Positions 1-8,991 are shown, counted from the stretch's first letter. The stretch is 64,000 bases of DNA from Limnohabitans sp. Rim11 (GCF_001269365.1 NZ_CXOM01000003.1:124001-188000); one strand, 5' to 3'. Notes: generated by a model from the sequence alone, not told the origin. Numbers and translations: made by a program.

Positions 1-180
1 GTTGTAGGTCAGCTCTAACTCTGCATGGTCTGGGTTGTTGCCATAACCTACAAATGCCAATGAGTATTTGTACTCTGGATTTTCAGAAGTTCTGAGCAAT
101 TTCATGCCCATCACGTTGGTGTAGAAGTCGATCGAGCGTTGAAGGTTGCCAACGCGAAGCATGGTGTGAAGTAATCTCAT
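1..180 (-). CDS. gloA: Lactoylglutathione lyase (glyoxalase I), N-terminal part only
   Basis: The reverse strand from the ATG at 178-180 gives exactly 60 residues before the window edge, so the C-terminal half is missing. The protein converts the hemithioacetal of methylglyoxal and glutathione to S-lactoylglutathione in the cytoplasm. His5 in MRLLH and Glu56 in AELELTY match two of the four metal ligands of the Ni/Co-type bacterial enzymes; the other two lie outside the window. The [11 protein letters not shown] segment is typical of the vicinal-oxygen-chelate fold. The family call is secure even from this fragment. Confidence 0.9.
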   Translation of the reverse strand, partial: MRLLHTMLRVGNLQRSIDFYTNVMGMKLLRTSENPEYKYSLAFVGYGNNPDHAELELTYN

Positions 181-224
181 AAAACGTATTCTGTCTGATT
201 GAAAAAAACCGCGGGGGCTAGGTG

Positions 225-860
225 TTAAGTGATCGCCTTCCAAGCCTGAACAAATGCATCTGCAGATTCGCCCACAGCTTGGGCTGATTTACCTGGCGCA
301 AACAGTGCCGAACCAATGCCAAAGCCAGAGGCGCCGCTTTTGCGGTAATCGGCCATGTTGTGAATGCCAATGCCGCCAACAGGAATGAGTTTCATGTGAG
401 TGGGCAAAACAGCCCGCATTGATTTGACAACAGCAGGGCTGATCATTTCGGCTGGAAACAATTTGAGTCCGTGAGCCCCCAGTGCAAAGGCCCGAAAGGC
501 TTCTGAAGGTGTGGCGACACCTGGCATTGAAACCAAGCCTTGGTTGACGGCTTCGCACACCACGTTGTCATCCAGATGCGGCGAAATAATGAGTTGTCCG
601 CCTGCGGCTTTGATGTCGCGAACTTGTTGCGCAGTGGTCACTGTGCCTGCACCCACCAAGGCAAGGGGAAATGCTTCCGCCAAAATTTGAATGCTGCGCA
701 GTGGATCAGGCGAATTGAGAGGCACTTCCAGAATATGAAAGCCCGCATTCACGATGGCTTGGCCCACGCTTAAGGCTTCTTCGGGTTTCAAGCCGCGCAA
801 GATGGCCACCAATGGCAGGCTGTCCATGTGCGCATTAAATTGAGAAAGCAGAGGTGTCAT
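225..860 (-). CDS. dgoA: 2-dehydro-3-deoxy-6-phosphogalactonate aldolase
   Basis: A 211-residue class I aldolase of the KDPG/KDPGal family. It is expected to cleave 2-keto-3-deoxy-6-phosphogalactonate (or a related phosphorylated keto-deoxy acid) to pyruvate and glyceraldehyde-3-phosphate. Visible active-site features are Arg22 in ILRG, Glu45 in EVPLNS and the Schiff-base Lys133 in LKLFPAE, followed by the phosphate-binding GGI and GIGSALF segments near the C-terminus. It is the last gene of a minus-strand run, 4 bases after the kinase DgoK that should make its substrate, which supports the galactonate-type over the glucose-type aldolase. The exact sugar is not fixed by sequence alone. Confidence 0.9.
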   Translation of the reverse strand: MTPLLSQFNAHMDSLPLVAILRGLKPEEALSVGQAIVNAGFHILEVPLNSPDPLRSIQILAEAFPLALVGAGTVTTAQQVRDIKAAGGQLIISPHLDDNVVCEAVNQGLVSMPGVATPSEAFRAFALGAHGLKLFPAEMISPAVVKSMRAVLPTHMKLIPVGGIGIHNMADYRKSGASGFGIGSALFAPGKSAQAVGESADAFVQAWKAIT

Positions 861-864
861 GCGC

Positions 865-1776
865 TTAGCTTAAATTGAAATCATTTGGATACAAATGGTG
901 CGCCAATGCCCAGAGGCCTGACCAAGTCACTTCATCGGCAACGGTTGTTGCAGACAGACCCAAGGCTTCCATGGCAAACCCATAGCGTTGGTTGAGTTGG
1001 CCATTGCCTAAGATTAACAATGGCGTGCTGTCATCTGTATTGTCCGACTTGGCGGCTCTAATCTCTTCACCAATCAGCAAGCCCGAAATGTAACTGCTCG
1101 ATTGTGCTGGGCTCAGTTTTTCAAACAAGGCCAAGCTTCGTGCGGTGAATGCATGGTGCAGCAGACCACCAGATTTTTGACTTTGCATCACACCGTCAAT
1201 GAAAACTTCTTTTTTAAGGGGTGCATCGGGCAAACAGGTTTTGGCCAAGATGGAGTGCTGGCTGAGCAAGGCGTAAAACTCGCCCGTCATGAAAGTTTTG
1301 AAGGCAGAAATTTTGCCGTCTATAACCTGTGCCCATTTGCTGTGCGTACCCGGCAATACAAACTGCGCAGTTTGAATATTCTGCGCTGCCAATGCGCCAA
1401 AGATTTGAATTTCTTCACCCCGCATCACATCGGGTGTGTCGTCGTTCCAAGTCGACAAGCCCGGCACAATGCCAATGCGGTCTTTCTCAATCCACTGAAG
1501 GTGTTGGGCAATGTCTTCAAAGCCACTGGGGCACGGGCAGTAGGGGGCTTCACGCCAGCCTTGTCGGCTACCGGCCATGCCTGAGATGAGGCACAAGCTG
1601 TCTGCGCCCATCCAATCGCCAAACCGCTGCTCAAAGACATGTTGAAACTGGCCATGGGCCACTTGCAAAATGCCTTGAGGAAAGGCGCGCTTCTCAAGTA
1701 CCACGCCATCGCTGTTGATGAGTGTCCCTCTTAAAGAAGAGGTGCCCCAATCGACAGCGACCAGCTTGCGTTGCAT
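865..1776 (-). CDS. dgoK: 2-dehydro-3-deoxygalactonokinase
   Basis: A 303-residue sugar-acid kinase of the DgoK family, which phosphorylates 2-keto-3-deoxygalactonate with ATP. The N-terminal VDWGTSSLRG is the phosphate-binding DWGT signature of this ASKHA-fold family, and PGTHSKW (around residues 142-148) is the central conserved block. It starts 2 bases after the stop of the upstream dehydrogenase and ends 4 bases before dgoA, so the genes are almost certainly co-transcribed. Kinase then aldolase completes a De Ley-Doudoroff-type route. A different keto-deoxy acid, such as one from arabonate or fuconate, is possible given the mixed cluster. Confidence 0.9.
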   Translation of the reverse strand: MQRKLVAVDWGTSSLRGTLINSDGVVLEKRAFPQGILQVAHGQFQHVFEQRFGDWMGADSLCLISGMAGSRQGWREAPYCPCPSGFEDIAQHLQWIEKDRIGIVPGLSTWNDDTPDVMRGEEIQIFGALAAQNIQTAQFVLPGTHSKWAQVIDGKISAFKTFMTGEFYALLSQHSILAKTCLPDAPLKKEVFIDGVMQSQKSGGLLHHAFTARSLALFEKLSPAQSSSYISGLLIGEEIRAAKSDNTDDSTPLLILGNGQLNQRYGFAMEALGLSATTVADEVTWSGLWALAHHLYPNDFNLS

Positions 1777-1778
1777 GC

Positions 1779-2783
1779 TTACTTCTTCAAACCATCCAGC
1801 GCATGCGATGGGTAGTAAGGCAGTTTGCAGTCGTCAATGTACTGTTGAATGATGTCTTTGAAAGAGTCATCGGGTTTCAAGCCCAAGGCAGCCGCACGTT
1901 GTGCAGAACCGCCCTTGGCCCAGTTGGCCACAATGCCAGCAATCTGTTCGTTGCGCACAAACTTCACGTGCTTGCGAACTTCAGGACCCGCCACATCTTC
2001 CAAGGCTTTGAGCATTTCTTTGACGGTCACATTGAGGCCGGGCAAATTCAAAGCCAGACGGCCTTGCATGGCTTCGCGGCTGGCCTCAAAGATGGTGATC
2101 AAACACTTGATGGTGTTGTTGGGTGAAGACACCGAGTGCGAGACGTTTTCGTCCACGGGGCAGACAGATTCCATGCCAGCGAGAGGCTCGCGAATGATGC
2201 CACTGAAGAAAGAAGAAGCCGCGCCATTGGGCTTGCCAGGGCGCACGGTGACCGTCATCAAACGAGCCGCACGGCCATCCACATAACCCTTGCGTGTGAA
2301 GTCTGCCAACAAATATTCCAGCATCAACTTGTGGGTGCCGTAAGAGGTTTGGGGGGAGGGCAGGGTGTTGTCGGTCACGATATCGGGCATGGGGTTGCTG
2401 GGGTCGGGACCAAACACCGCCACCGAGCTGGCAAACACCATGCGCGGTACGTTACCCGCTTTGCGCAAACCTTCCAAGAGCAAACGAGTGCTGTCTAAGT
2501 TGGAGCGCATGCCCAAGTCAAAGTCTTGTTCGCATTCGCCAGACACAGCCGATGCCAAATGGAACACGCCATCAAAGCCGCTTTCAAACAGAGGACCTTG
2601 TTCCAGCATGGGGCCAGCATGGCCTTTGACGCGGGGGTCCGCCAACAAGTCGGCGGGTGCAGGGAACAAATCGGCAATGTGCAACTCTGTGACTTTTTTG
2701 CCATTGAGTTCACCTTTTTTAAGGATCTCACGGGCCAAGCGTGCGCCTAAGAAGCCTGCGCCTCCGGTAACGAGAATTTTCAT
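1779..2783 (-). CDS. NAD-dependent epimerase/dehydratase family protein, D-erythronate dehydrogenase (DenD)-like
   Basis: A 334-residue extended short-chain dehydrogenase. The start at 2783 gives MKILVTGGAGFLG, so the glycine-rich NAD site begins at residue 7; the upstream in-frame extension overlaps the dehydratase gene and looks non-coding. Catalytic elements are Ser119/Ser120 in FASS and Tyr148-Lys152 in YGTHK. Overall form matches DenD-type enzymes, which oxidise C4 sugar acids such as D-erythronate; that substrate is an inference from similarity. It lies 25 bases after the dehydratase and 2 bases before dgoK. In this context it may act on another sugar acid of the same pathway. Confidence 0.75.
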   Translation of the reverse strand: MKILVTGGAGFLGARLAREILKKGELNGKKVTELHIADLFPAPADLLADPRVKGHAGPMLEQGPLFESGFDGVFHLASAVSGECEQDFDLGMRSNLDSTRLLLEGLRKAGNVPRMVFASSVAVFGPDPSNPMPDIVTDNTLPSPQTSYGTHKLMLEYLLADFTRKGYVDGRAARLMTVTVRPGKPNGAASSFFSGIIREPLAGMESVCPVDENVSHSVSSPNNTIKCLITIFEASREAMQGRLALNLPGLNVTVKEMLKALEDVAGPEVRKHVKFVRNEQIAGIVANWAKGGSAQRAAALGLKPDDSFKDIIQQYIDDCKLPYYPSHALDGLKK

Positions 2784-2808
2784 AATGAATGCTTTCAAAA
2801 AATGGAGA

Positions 2809-4545
2809 TCAGTGGTTGTCTTTGGGCACAAAGGCGCCGCGCTTGCCCACCAAGAAGTCGAGGTCACAACCTTCGTCGGCTTGCAGCACAGTATCAACAT
2901 ACAGCTTCCAGTAGCCTGACTTGAGGGGTGGCTCTGGACGAACCCATTTGGCCAAGCGCGCTTTGAGTTCTTCATCGCTAATCAGCAATTGCATTCTGCG
3001 CTCGGGCACATTGAGTTCAATCATGTCACCATTTTGAACCACAGCCAAAGGACCGCCATCAGCGGCTTCAGGAGTGGTGTGCAAGACCACGGTACCGTAG
3101 GCGGTGCCACTCATGCGGGCATCGCTGATGCGAACCATGTCGGTAATGCCTTTACGCAGCACCTTGGGTGGCAAGGGCATGTTGCCCACTTCGGCCATAC
3201 CAGGGTAACCCTTGGGGCCGCAGTTCTTCAAAACCAAGATGCAGTTTTCATCGACATCCAAAGATTCGTCGTCAATGCGTTTGTGGAAATCGTCGCTGTC
3301 TTCAAACACCACCGCACGGCCGGTATGAACTAACAAAGCGGGTGTGGCAGCGCTGGGTTTGATCACGGCGCCACGGGGCGCCAAGTTGCCACGCAAGATG
3401 GCAATGCCGGCTTTTTCTTTGAAGGGTGCCGCCAGTGTTTTGATGACGCGCGGATCGTAGTTTTCTGCGCTGGCCACGTTTTCGGCCACAGTCTTGCCGC
3501 TGACTGTCAAGATGTCTTTGTGCAAAAACTGTTGAATCTCTTTCATCACAACTGGCAGGCCGCCTGCGTAGCAGAAGTCTTCCATCAAGTGTTCGCCAGA
3601 GGGTTGCAAATTCAAAATGTTGGACATGTCGCTGCCCAATTTTTCGAAGTCGTCAATGGTGAGGTTGATGTTCAAGCGGCGAGCAATGGCAATCAAGTGA
3701 ATCACCGCATTGGTAGAGCCACCAATGGCGGCCAAGGTGCGGATGGCGTTTTCAAACGCTTCGCGCGTCAAAATTTGAGAAATTTTCACGTCTTGGTGAA
3801 CCATGTCCACAATGCGGCGACCGGCTTCACGCGCCAACACATTGCGACGACCATCCACTGCGGGGTAGGCTGCATTGCCTGGCAAGCCAATGCCCAAGGC
3901 CTCTACCATGCTGGCCATGGTGCTGGCAGTACCCATGGTCATGCAGTGGCCGTGGCTGCGGTGCATGCAGCTCTCAGCTTCAAAGAAGTCTTGCAGTTTG
4001 AGTGTGCCGGCGCGCACTTGCTCGCTCATGCTCCACAAGCCCGTGCCAGAACCCAATTCTTGACCGCGCCATTTGCCGTTCAACATAGGGCCACCCGAAA
4101 CACCGATGGTGGGCAAGTCGACACTGGAGGCACCCATCAACAGTGAAGGGGTGGTTTTGTCGCAACCCATCAACAACACCACGCCGTCAACGGGATTGCC
4201 GCGAATGCTTTCTTCCACGTCCATGGAGGCCAAGTTGCGATACAGCATGGCGGTGGGGCGTAGCAAAGTTTCGCCCAAAGACATGACTGGGAATTCAAGG
4301 GGGAAGCCGCCGGCCTCGTACACACCAATCTTCACTTGCTCGGCCAAGGTGCGGAAGTGGGAGTTGCAAGGAGTGAGTTCACTGAAGGTGTTGCAAATGC
4401 CAATGACGGGGCGGCCATCAAATTGGTCGTGCGGTACACCTTTGCCTTTGACCCAGCTGCGGTAGGCAAAGCCGTCGCGGTCTTGGCGGCCAAACCACTG
4501 TTGGCTGCGCAGGTCTTCGGGTTTTTTCTTGGGGCTTTGTGTCAT
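2809..4545 (-). CDS. IlvD/EDD family sugar-acid dehydratase (L-arabinonate dehydratase type)
   Basis: A 578-residue iron-sulfur dehydratase that removes water from an aldonic acid to give a 2-keto-3-deoxy acid. The start at 4545 (MTQSPKKKPED) is chosen because the characteristic family N-terminus LRSQQWFG follows and the longer frame runs into the divergent regulatory gap. Cys60 (TPCNSH), Cys128 (MGCDKT) and Cys201 (HGHCMTMG) are the [2Fe-2S] ligands, and Lys130 sits where the family has a carbamylated magnesium-binding lysine. Length and cysteine spacing match the L-arabinonate/D-xylonate dehydratase branch rather than IlvD or Edd. With downstream DgoK and DgoA, a galactonate-like or fuconate-like substrate is equally possible. 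Confidence 0.85.
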   Translation of the reverse strand: MTQSPKKKPEDLRSQQWFGRQDRDGFAYRSWVKGKGVPHDQFDGRPVIGICNTFSELTPCNSHFRTLAEQVKIGVYEAGGFPLEFPVMSLGETLLRPTAMLYRNLASMDVEESIRGNPVDGVVLLMGCDKTTPSLLMGASSVDLPTIGVSGGPMLNGKWRGQELGSGTGLWSMSEQVRAGTLKLQDFFEAESCMHRSHGHCMTMGTASTMASMVEALGIGLPGNAAYPAVDGRRNVLAREAGRRIVDMVHQDVKISQILTREAFENAIRTLAAIGGSTNAVIHLIAIARRLNINLTIDDFEKLGSDMSNILNLQPSGEHLMEDFCYAGGLPVVMKEIQQFLHKDILTVSGKTVAENVASAENYDPRVIKTLAAPFKEKAGIAILRGNLAPRGAVIKPSAATPALLVHTGRAVVFEDSDDFHKRIDDESLDVDENCILVLKNCGPKGYPGMAEVGNMPLPPKVLRKGITDMVRISDARMSGTAYGTVVLHTTPEAADGGPLAVVQNGDMIELNVPERRMQLLISDEELKARLAKWVRPEPPLKSGYWKLYVDTVLQADEGCDLDFLVGKRGAFVPKDNH

Positions 4546-4590
4546 GGTGAGTTTCTTTGAACAGTAAGAAGGGTTTGAATTCAGAAATAC

Positions 4591-4605
4591 TATCGTATGA
4601 TGATA
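4591..4605. promoter_or_regulatory. Candidate FadR/GntR-type operator in the divergent sugar-acid promoter region
   Basis: The 15 bases TATCGTATGATGATA form an imperfect palindrome with TATC/GATA outer arms. They sit in the 164-base gap between the dehydratase (minus) and the 2-hydroxyacid dehydrogenase (plus). TATGAT within it could be a -10 for rightward transcription, with TTGAAT at 4575-4580 as a poorly spaced -35. A GntR-family regulator is encoded in the rightward operon, so autoregulation is plausible. Assignment is inference. Confidence 0.45.
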
Positions 4606-4709
4606 AGGTAATTGCAGCGATTTGTGCAAACATCGGCACTCGTGCAAACCCTCAAACTTGTCCCCTGATGGCAAGTGCTTGTTTACTTTGTGTTTTGGAG
4701 ATACCGACC

Positions 4710-5654
4710 ATGAGCATTCACCATCCAGAAATTGTTGTCACCTCGCGCATTCCGCCTTTCCTCACAACAGGTCTCCAAGAAAAATTCATCGTTCATGAGC
4801 GCGATCACATTCGCGACCGTCAAGTGTTTGGCAGAGTTCGCGCTTTGGTGGGGGGCGGTGAAGCCAAAATTGACGCCGCCTACATGGCCTTGTTTCCAGC
4901 ACTCGAAATGATTTCTGTGTGCGGCGTAGGTTACGACGGCATTGATGTGGCTGCCGCCAAAAAGCGCGGCATCATGGTGACGCACACCCCAGATGTATTG
5001 AATGACGACGTGGCCGATTTGGCCTTGGGTTTGTTGTTGTCAGTGGCCCGCAAAATTCCTGCTGCAGATCGCTTTACACGCAATGCCGACTGGCTGGATG
5101 GTCCTTTCCAACTCACACGCAAATTGACGGGTGCCAAGTTGGGCATTGTTGGCATGGGCCGCATTGGACAAGCCATAGCCAAGCGTGCCGCCGCGTTTGA
5201 CATGGACATCAGCTACACCTCGCGCAATCCACGCACCGATGTGTCCTACAAATACATCGCTACGCCTACTGCCCTGGCTGCAGAGGTTGACTTTATGGTG
5301 GTCATTACGCCTGGCGGCGCTGCTACTAAAAACTTGATCAATGCTGAGGTTTTGAAAGCACTGGGCCCCCAAGGTTTCCTGATCAATGTAGCCCGTGGTT
5401 CAGTGGTGGATCAAGCCGCTTTGATTGAAGCTTTGCAAAAGAAAGCCATCGCCGGTGCAGGACTCGATGTGTATGTGGATGAGCCCAATGTGCCTGCCGA
5501 ATTACGCAAGCTCGACAACGTGGTGCTCACGCCTCACATGGCCAGTGGCACCGTCGAAACCCGCAAGGCCATGTCGGCCTTGGCCTTGCTTAATTTGGAA
5601 TTGCACATGGCTGGCCAGCCCGTTAAAACGCCCGTTCCTGAGTGCCGCACTTGA
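4710..5654 (+). CDS. D-isomer-specific 2-hydroxyacid dehydrogenase
   Basis: A 314-residue NAD(P)-dependent oxidoreductase interconverting 2-keto acids and D-2-hydroxy acids (glyoxylate/hydroxypyruvate reductase type). The start at 4710 (MSIHHPEIVV) is preferred; the frame is open further upstream but that part crosses the operator region. The nucleotide-binding GMGRIG is at residues 148-153, and the catalytic triad is Arg229 (NVARGS), Glu258 (VDEPN) and His276 (TPHMASG). It diverges from the dehydratase operon and overlaps the regulator gene by 13 bases. A likely role is reducing glycolaldehyde-derived glyoxylate or a keto-sugar acid, but the substrate cannot be told from sequence. Confidence 0.87.
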   Translation: MSIHHPEIVVTSRIPPFLTTGLQEKFIVHERDHIRDRQVFGRVRALVGGGEAKIDAAYMALFPALEMISVCGVGYDGIDVAAAKKRGIMVTHTPDVLNDDVADLALGLLLSVARKIPAADRFTRNADWLDGPFQLTRKLTGAKLGIVGMGRIGQAIAKRAAAFDMDISYTSRNPRTDVSYKYIATPTALAAEVDFMVVITPGGAATKNLINAEVLKALGPQGFLINVARGSVVDQAALIEALQKKAIAGAGLDVYVDEPNVPAELRKLDNVVLTPHMASGTVETRKAMSALALLNLELHMAGQPVKTPVPECRT

Positions 5655-6394
5655 TCAAAAACGTTCACGGCAACACGGTCGATTTTTTAGGCGAGGCCAT
5701 CATCGCAGGGCGCTACCCTGTGGGTGGCAGTTTGCCGCCCGAGCCTGTCTTGTGTGAGCAATTGGGCGTTAGCCGAACGGTGATTCGGGAGTCCGTCAAA
5801 TCCTTGGTGGCCAAAGGCTTGATCTTTACGGGTCCCAAGGTGGGGACGCGGGTCTTGTCTGAAGAGCACTGGAATTGGTTTGATACCGATGTAATTGCTT
5901 GGCAAGCCAAAGCGGGTTTGACTGCAGAGTTTTTGCGCGATCTGCAAGAACTGCGCCGTGTGGTTGAACCGGCTGCCGTTAGGTTGGCGGCAGAACGCGC
6001 CACCTCAGCAGACATCGAGGGCGTCTCAGCTGCTTACGAAGGTATGAAAAAAGCCATTGAAGAGGGCGGCGATTATGTGACGCACGACATGCACTTTCAC
6101 ACGGGTATGTTGGTGGCTTCGCACAATCGCATGATTGTTCAAATGAGCAAAGCCTTGGGTGCTTTACTGCGAACCAGTTTTGAAATTTCCACCACACGCA
6201 AAGGTGCACCTAAAGACTCTTTGCCTTTGCACAAAGCGGTGTTGGATGCCGTGGTGGCCAAAAACCCCGACAAGGCCGAAAAAGCCATTCGTGTATTGAT
6301 AGAGGGCGCACACGAAGACATGGAGCATGTTTTAAATTCACGCCGCAAGCTACCTAGCTTGTCGGGGCCAGCCAAGTTCATCAAAGCACCTTGA
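5642..6394 (+). CDS. FadR-subfamily GntR transcriptional regulator
   Basis: A 250-residue regulator with a winged-helix DNA-binding domain (about residues 10-75; GGSLPPEPVLCEQLGVSR and TVIRESVKSL are the helix-turn-helix part) and a C-terminal all-helical FCD effector domain (about 95-230). The FCD domain keeps a metal-binding pattern with the HDMHFH segment near residue 140. Translation probably starts at the GTG at 5642, which overlaps the end of the dehydrogenase gene; a TTG at 5651 is the alternative and neither has a clear Shine-Dalgarno sequence, so coupling is likely. By position it controls the sugar-acid locus, probably through the palindrome at 4591-4605, with a sugar acid as inducer. 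Confidence 0.9.
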   Translation: MPHLIKNVHGNTVDFLGEAIIAGRYPVGGSLPPEPVLCEQLGVSRTVIRESVKSLVAKGLIFTGPKVGTRVLSEEHWNWFDTDVIAWQAKAGLTAEFLRDLQELRRVVEPAAVRLAAERATSADIEGVSAAYEGMKKAIEEGGDYVTHDMHFHTGMLVASHNRMIVQMSKALGALLRTSFEISTTRKGAPKDSLPLHKAVLDAVVAKNPDKAEKAIRVLIEGAHEDMEHVLNSRRKLPSLSGPAKFIKAP

Positions 6395-6422
6395 ACGCAA
6401 CAACCTTGATTGCACATCCAAT

Positions 6423-6806
6423 ATGACTGAATTTACCAAAGTGGTGTTGTTCACCGATACCGATGGCAAAGCCAAATTTAAAGAAGAAAGCATGCCCATG
6501 GGCGAGGGCAATCCGCAAAGCCAACTGACTGAAATATTTTCAGCGGAAGGCTATCAACTACGCTTTAGCCCTGTGGGTTTTAGAAGTCAATTTCATGTGA
6601 CTGGCAAGCCGCAGTGGGTCTTTATCTTGTCAGGCCAAATGGAAATTGGCTTGCAAGATGGTACGTCGCGTGTGTTCTCTGCAGGTGAGCATTTTTATTC
6701 TGCGGACACCTTGCCTGAAGGCGCTACATTTGACCCTGCTGTGCATGGTCATTGGAGCAGGCAAGTGGGTGCCGAGCCCTTAAGAACTTTGTTTTTAAAA
6801 GACTGA
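6423..6806 (+). CDS. Small cupin-fold protein
   Basis: A 127-residue protein with a single predicted cupin barrel: the segment QWVFILSGQMEIGLQDG followed by FSAGEHFYSADTLP resembles the two cupin motifs, although only some of the usual metal-binding histidines are present. No signal peptide or membrane segment is visible. It begins 28 bases after the regulator gene on the same strand, so it may belong to the sugar-acid operon, perhaps as an isomerase-like or sugar-binding accessory protein. Its function is unknown. Confidence 0.65.
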   Translation: MTEFTKVVLFTDTDGKAKFKEESMPMGEGNPQSQLTEIFSAEGYQLRFSPVGFRSQFHVTGKPQWVFILSGQMEIGLQDGTSRVFSAGEHFYSADTLPEGATFDPAVHGHWSRQVGAEPLRTLFLKD

Positions 6807-6831
6807 TGTCTCAAGCAAGTTCTGGTGTGAT

Positions 6832-7443
6832 TCACTTTGGGCGATAAATTTTGAACAATTGGTCTGGCCCAATGCTGAAATAATCGGCCGGCCCGCCGCC
6901 CCGCATCACGTGTTGTGCGTTGGCCGTGTCGTAAATGCCATCGCTGATCAAGCGTTCTTCAATGTGAACGCCAATCACTTCGCCAAACACCATCCAAGTT
7001 TCAATCGACTCGCCTTGCAGATTTTTCATCTGCAAAATTTGAGTGCACTTGCATTCAAAGCTGACAGGGCTTTGCGCCACACGCGGCACCTTGATCAAAC
7101 GAGATGGCGCTGTGGAAAGACCCGCAATGTCAAATTCATTGACCTCTGGAGCCACTGCCATGCATGTTTGGTTCATGGCTTCTACTTGAGGCTGAGTCAC
7201 TAAGTTCCAAACAAATTCACCAGTGGCTTCGATGTTGTTGAGCGAGTCTTTGCGGCCAATGCTGGAAAAACCAATCAGTGGCGGCACGTAGTTGAAGGCG
7301 TTGAAAAAGCTGTAGGGCGCCAAATTCAAAATGCCATCGGCACTTTGTGAAGAGATCCAGCCAATAGGGCGAGGACCCACAATGGCGTTGAAGGGATCGT
7401 GCTTGAAGGGATGGCCTAGGCGGGGTTCGTAAAAATGTGTCAT
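6832..7443 (-). CDS. Flavin reductase-like domain protein (FMN-binding split barrel)
   Basis: A 203-residue protein of the flavin-reductase-like family, which binds FMN in a split beta-barrel and usually reduces flavin with NAD(P)H. The N-terminal GPRPIGWISSQSADG and NLAPYSFFNAFNYVPPLIGFS (broken here into two blocks around residues 22-60) are typical of this family. It starts 9 bases after the photolyase stop on the same strand and is probably translated from the same mRNA. That arrangement invites the idea that it supplies reduced flavin for the photolyase, but this is inference; many family members act in unrelated aromatic degradation. Confidence 0.85.
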   Translation of the reverse strand: MTHFYEPRLGHPFKHDPFNAIVGPRPIGWISSQSADGILNLAPYSFFNAFNYVPPLIGFSSIGRKDSLNNIEATGEFVWNLVTQPQVEAMNQTCMAVAPEVNEFDIAGLSTAPSRLIKVPRVAQSPVSFECKCTQILQMKNLQGESIETWMVFGEVIGVHIEERLISDGIYDTANAQHVMRGGGPADYFSIGPDQLFKIYRPK

Positions 7444-7452
7444 GTTTGTATT

Positions 7453-8991
7453 TTAAGAAGCGTTCTTGATCAAGTTAGCTTGGCTGGCAATCTCTGCGCG
7501 AGCGTCATCGGACAAACGATTTAAGTTTTTCAATTGCATCAGCATCCGTGGATTTTTGGCCAAGGTATCAACATGTCGGTTCAGGTAATCCCAATACAAG
7601 GTGGTGAAGGGGCAGGCCGCATCACCTGTGGCCAATGCTGGATTGAATTTGCAGCCCTTGCAGTGGTTGCTCATGCGGTCGATGTATTTGCCACTGGCGA
7701 CATAAGGCTTGCTGGCCATCACGCCGCCATCGGCAAACTGGCTCATGCCCAAGGTGTTGGGCAACTCTACCCATTCCACGGCATCCACGTAAACGCTCAA
7801 ATACCATTCGTGGACTTCTTTTGGCGCTACGCCCAGCAGCAGTGCGTAAAGGCCTGTGACCATCAGGCGCTGGATGTGGTGGGCATAGCCGTGTTCTAGT
7901 GTTTGGTGAATGGCATCGCGCATGCAAGCCATGTCTGTTTGACCCGTCCAATAAAACGCAGGCAGTTTGGCGGTCGACTGCATTTCGTTGCGCTCTAAAT
8001 ACTCCGGCATCTGCGTCCAGTAAATGCCGCGCACATATTCACGCCAACCTAAAACTTGCCTGATGAAGCCCTCTGCAGCGGGCAGAGGCACAATGCCTTG
8101 TTGGTAAGCCTTCTCGGCTGCTGCAGTCACTTCTCTAGGGTTAAGTAGCTTCAAGTTAAGTGAGCTTGAAATGTGAGAGTGGTACAACCACACTTCGCCT
8201 TCCCACATGGCGTCTTGGTACAAGCCAAAGTAGGGCAGACGGTTCTGGATGAAACTGTCTAGCGCTTGAAGCGCTTGTTCCCTTGTGACGGGCCATCCAA
8301 AGCTGTTCAACGCACCTGGATTTTTTGACAATTTGGTATTGACCAGACCCATCACTTCTTGAGTGATGGCGTCTGGCGCAAAACGCAAAGGTGCAGGCAA
8401 CAGGCCGGGCCCTTTTTTTCCAAAACTGCCGCGATTTTCTTCGTCAAAATTCCACTGTCCGCCTACAGGTTTTTTATCTGCCATGAGAATGCCAGTCTTT
8501 TGACGCAGTTCTCTGTAGAAGAATTCTTGTCGCAATTGTTTGCGACCTTTGGCGTGTTCCGCAAAATCTCGCACAGTGCTAAAGAAATGCGTGTCATCGC
8601 GAATCTCTAGTGGCAATTCATGATGTTTGGCAACGGCGCGCAAACTTTGCAACACACGCCAATCGCCAGGTGCTGTCATGACCAGTTGCTGGGGTTTGCA
8701 ATCTTGAATGGCTTTTTGAAGTTCGCCCGCCAAGGTGCCTGAGTTGTCAGCATCTTCTAAACGCGTGTATCGAACGGGCCAGTTCTTTGCCTCCAGCAAT
8801 TGCGCAAAGTGACGCATGGCACTCAAAAACAAAGTGCTGCGTTGTTTGGAGGAGGGCACATGCGTAGACTCTTCCATCACCTCTGCCATCCAAATGACGT
8901 CTTGATTGGGATCGAAGTCTGTCAGCGCAGAGGCATCCAAGTTCAATTGATCGCCAAGGATCAACACCAAGTGTCGGTAAGACTTAGCCAT
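7453..8991 (-). CDS. Iron-sulfur bacterial cryptochrome/photolyase (FeS-BCP, PhrB-like)
   Basis: A 512-residue protein of the prokaryotic (6-4) photolyase/cryptochrome family. The start at 8991 (MAKSYRHLVLILGDQLN) fits the family; the longer frame is taken up by the DUF2256 gene. The N-terminal Rossmann domain covers about residues 1-135 and the FAD-binding helical domain about 200-490. Four cysteines, one in DMACMRD near 352, two in CKGC near 440 and one in AACPF near 456, match the [4Fe-4S] ligands of this group, and HGYAHHIQR carries the substrate-side histidines. It overlaps the upstream DUF2256 gene by 8 bases and is followed closely by a flavin reductase. Repair of UV (6-4) photoproducts is likely; a pure photoreceptor role cannot be excluded. 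Confidence 0.92.
   Translation of the reverse strand: MAKSYRHLVLILGDQLNLDASALTDFDPNQDVIWMAEVMEESTHVPSSKQRSTLFLSAMRHFAQLLEAKNWPVRYTRLEDADNSGTLAGELQKAIQDCKPQQLVMTAPGDWRVLQSLRAVAKHHELPLEIRDDTHFFSTVRDFAEHAKGRKQLRQEFFYRELRQKTGILMADKKPVGGQWNFDEENRGSFGKKGPGLLPAPLRFAPDAITQEVMGLVNTKLSKNPGALNSFGWPVTREQALQALDSFIQNRLPYFGLYQDAMWEGEVWLYHSHISSSLNLKLLNPREVTAAAEKAYQQGIVPLPAAEGFIRQVLGWREYVRGIYWTQMPEYLERNEMQSTAKLPAFYWTGQTDMACMRDAIHQTLEHGYAHHIQRLMVTGLYALLLGVAPKEVHEWYLSVYVDAVEWVELPNTLGMSQFADGGVMASKPYVASGKYIDRMSNHCKGCKFNPALATGDAACPFTTLYWDYLNRHVDTLAKNPRMLMQLKNLNRLSDDARAEIASQANLIKNAS

Noticed and set aside
2784-2975. N-terminal extension of the DenD-like dehydrogenase
   Set aside because: It would overlap the end of the dehydratase gene, and the glycine-rich NAD motif belongs near the N-terminus, which places the start at 2783.
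4996-5372. Overlapping minus-strand frames opposite the 2-hydroxyacid dehydrogenase
   Set aside because: They have no motifs or initiation signals, while the plus strand encodes an intact enzyme with all catalytic residues.
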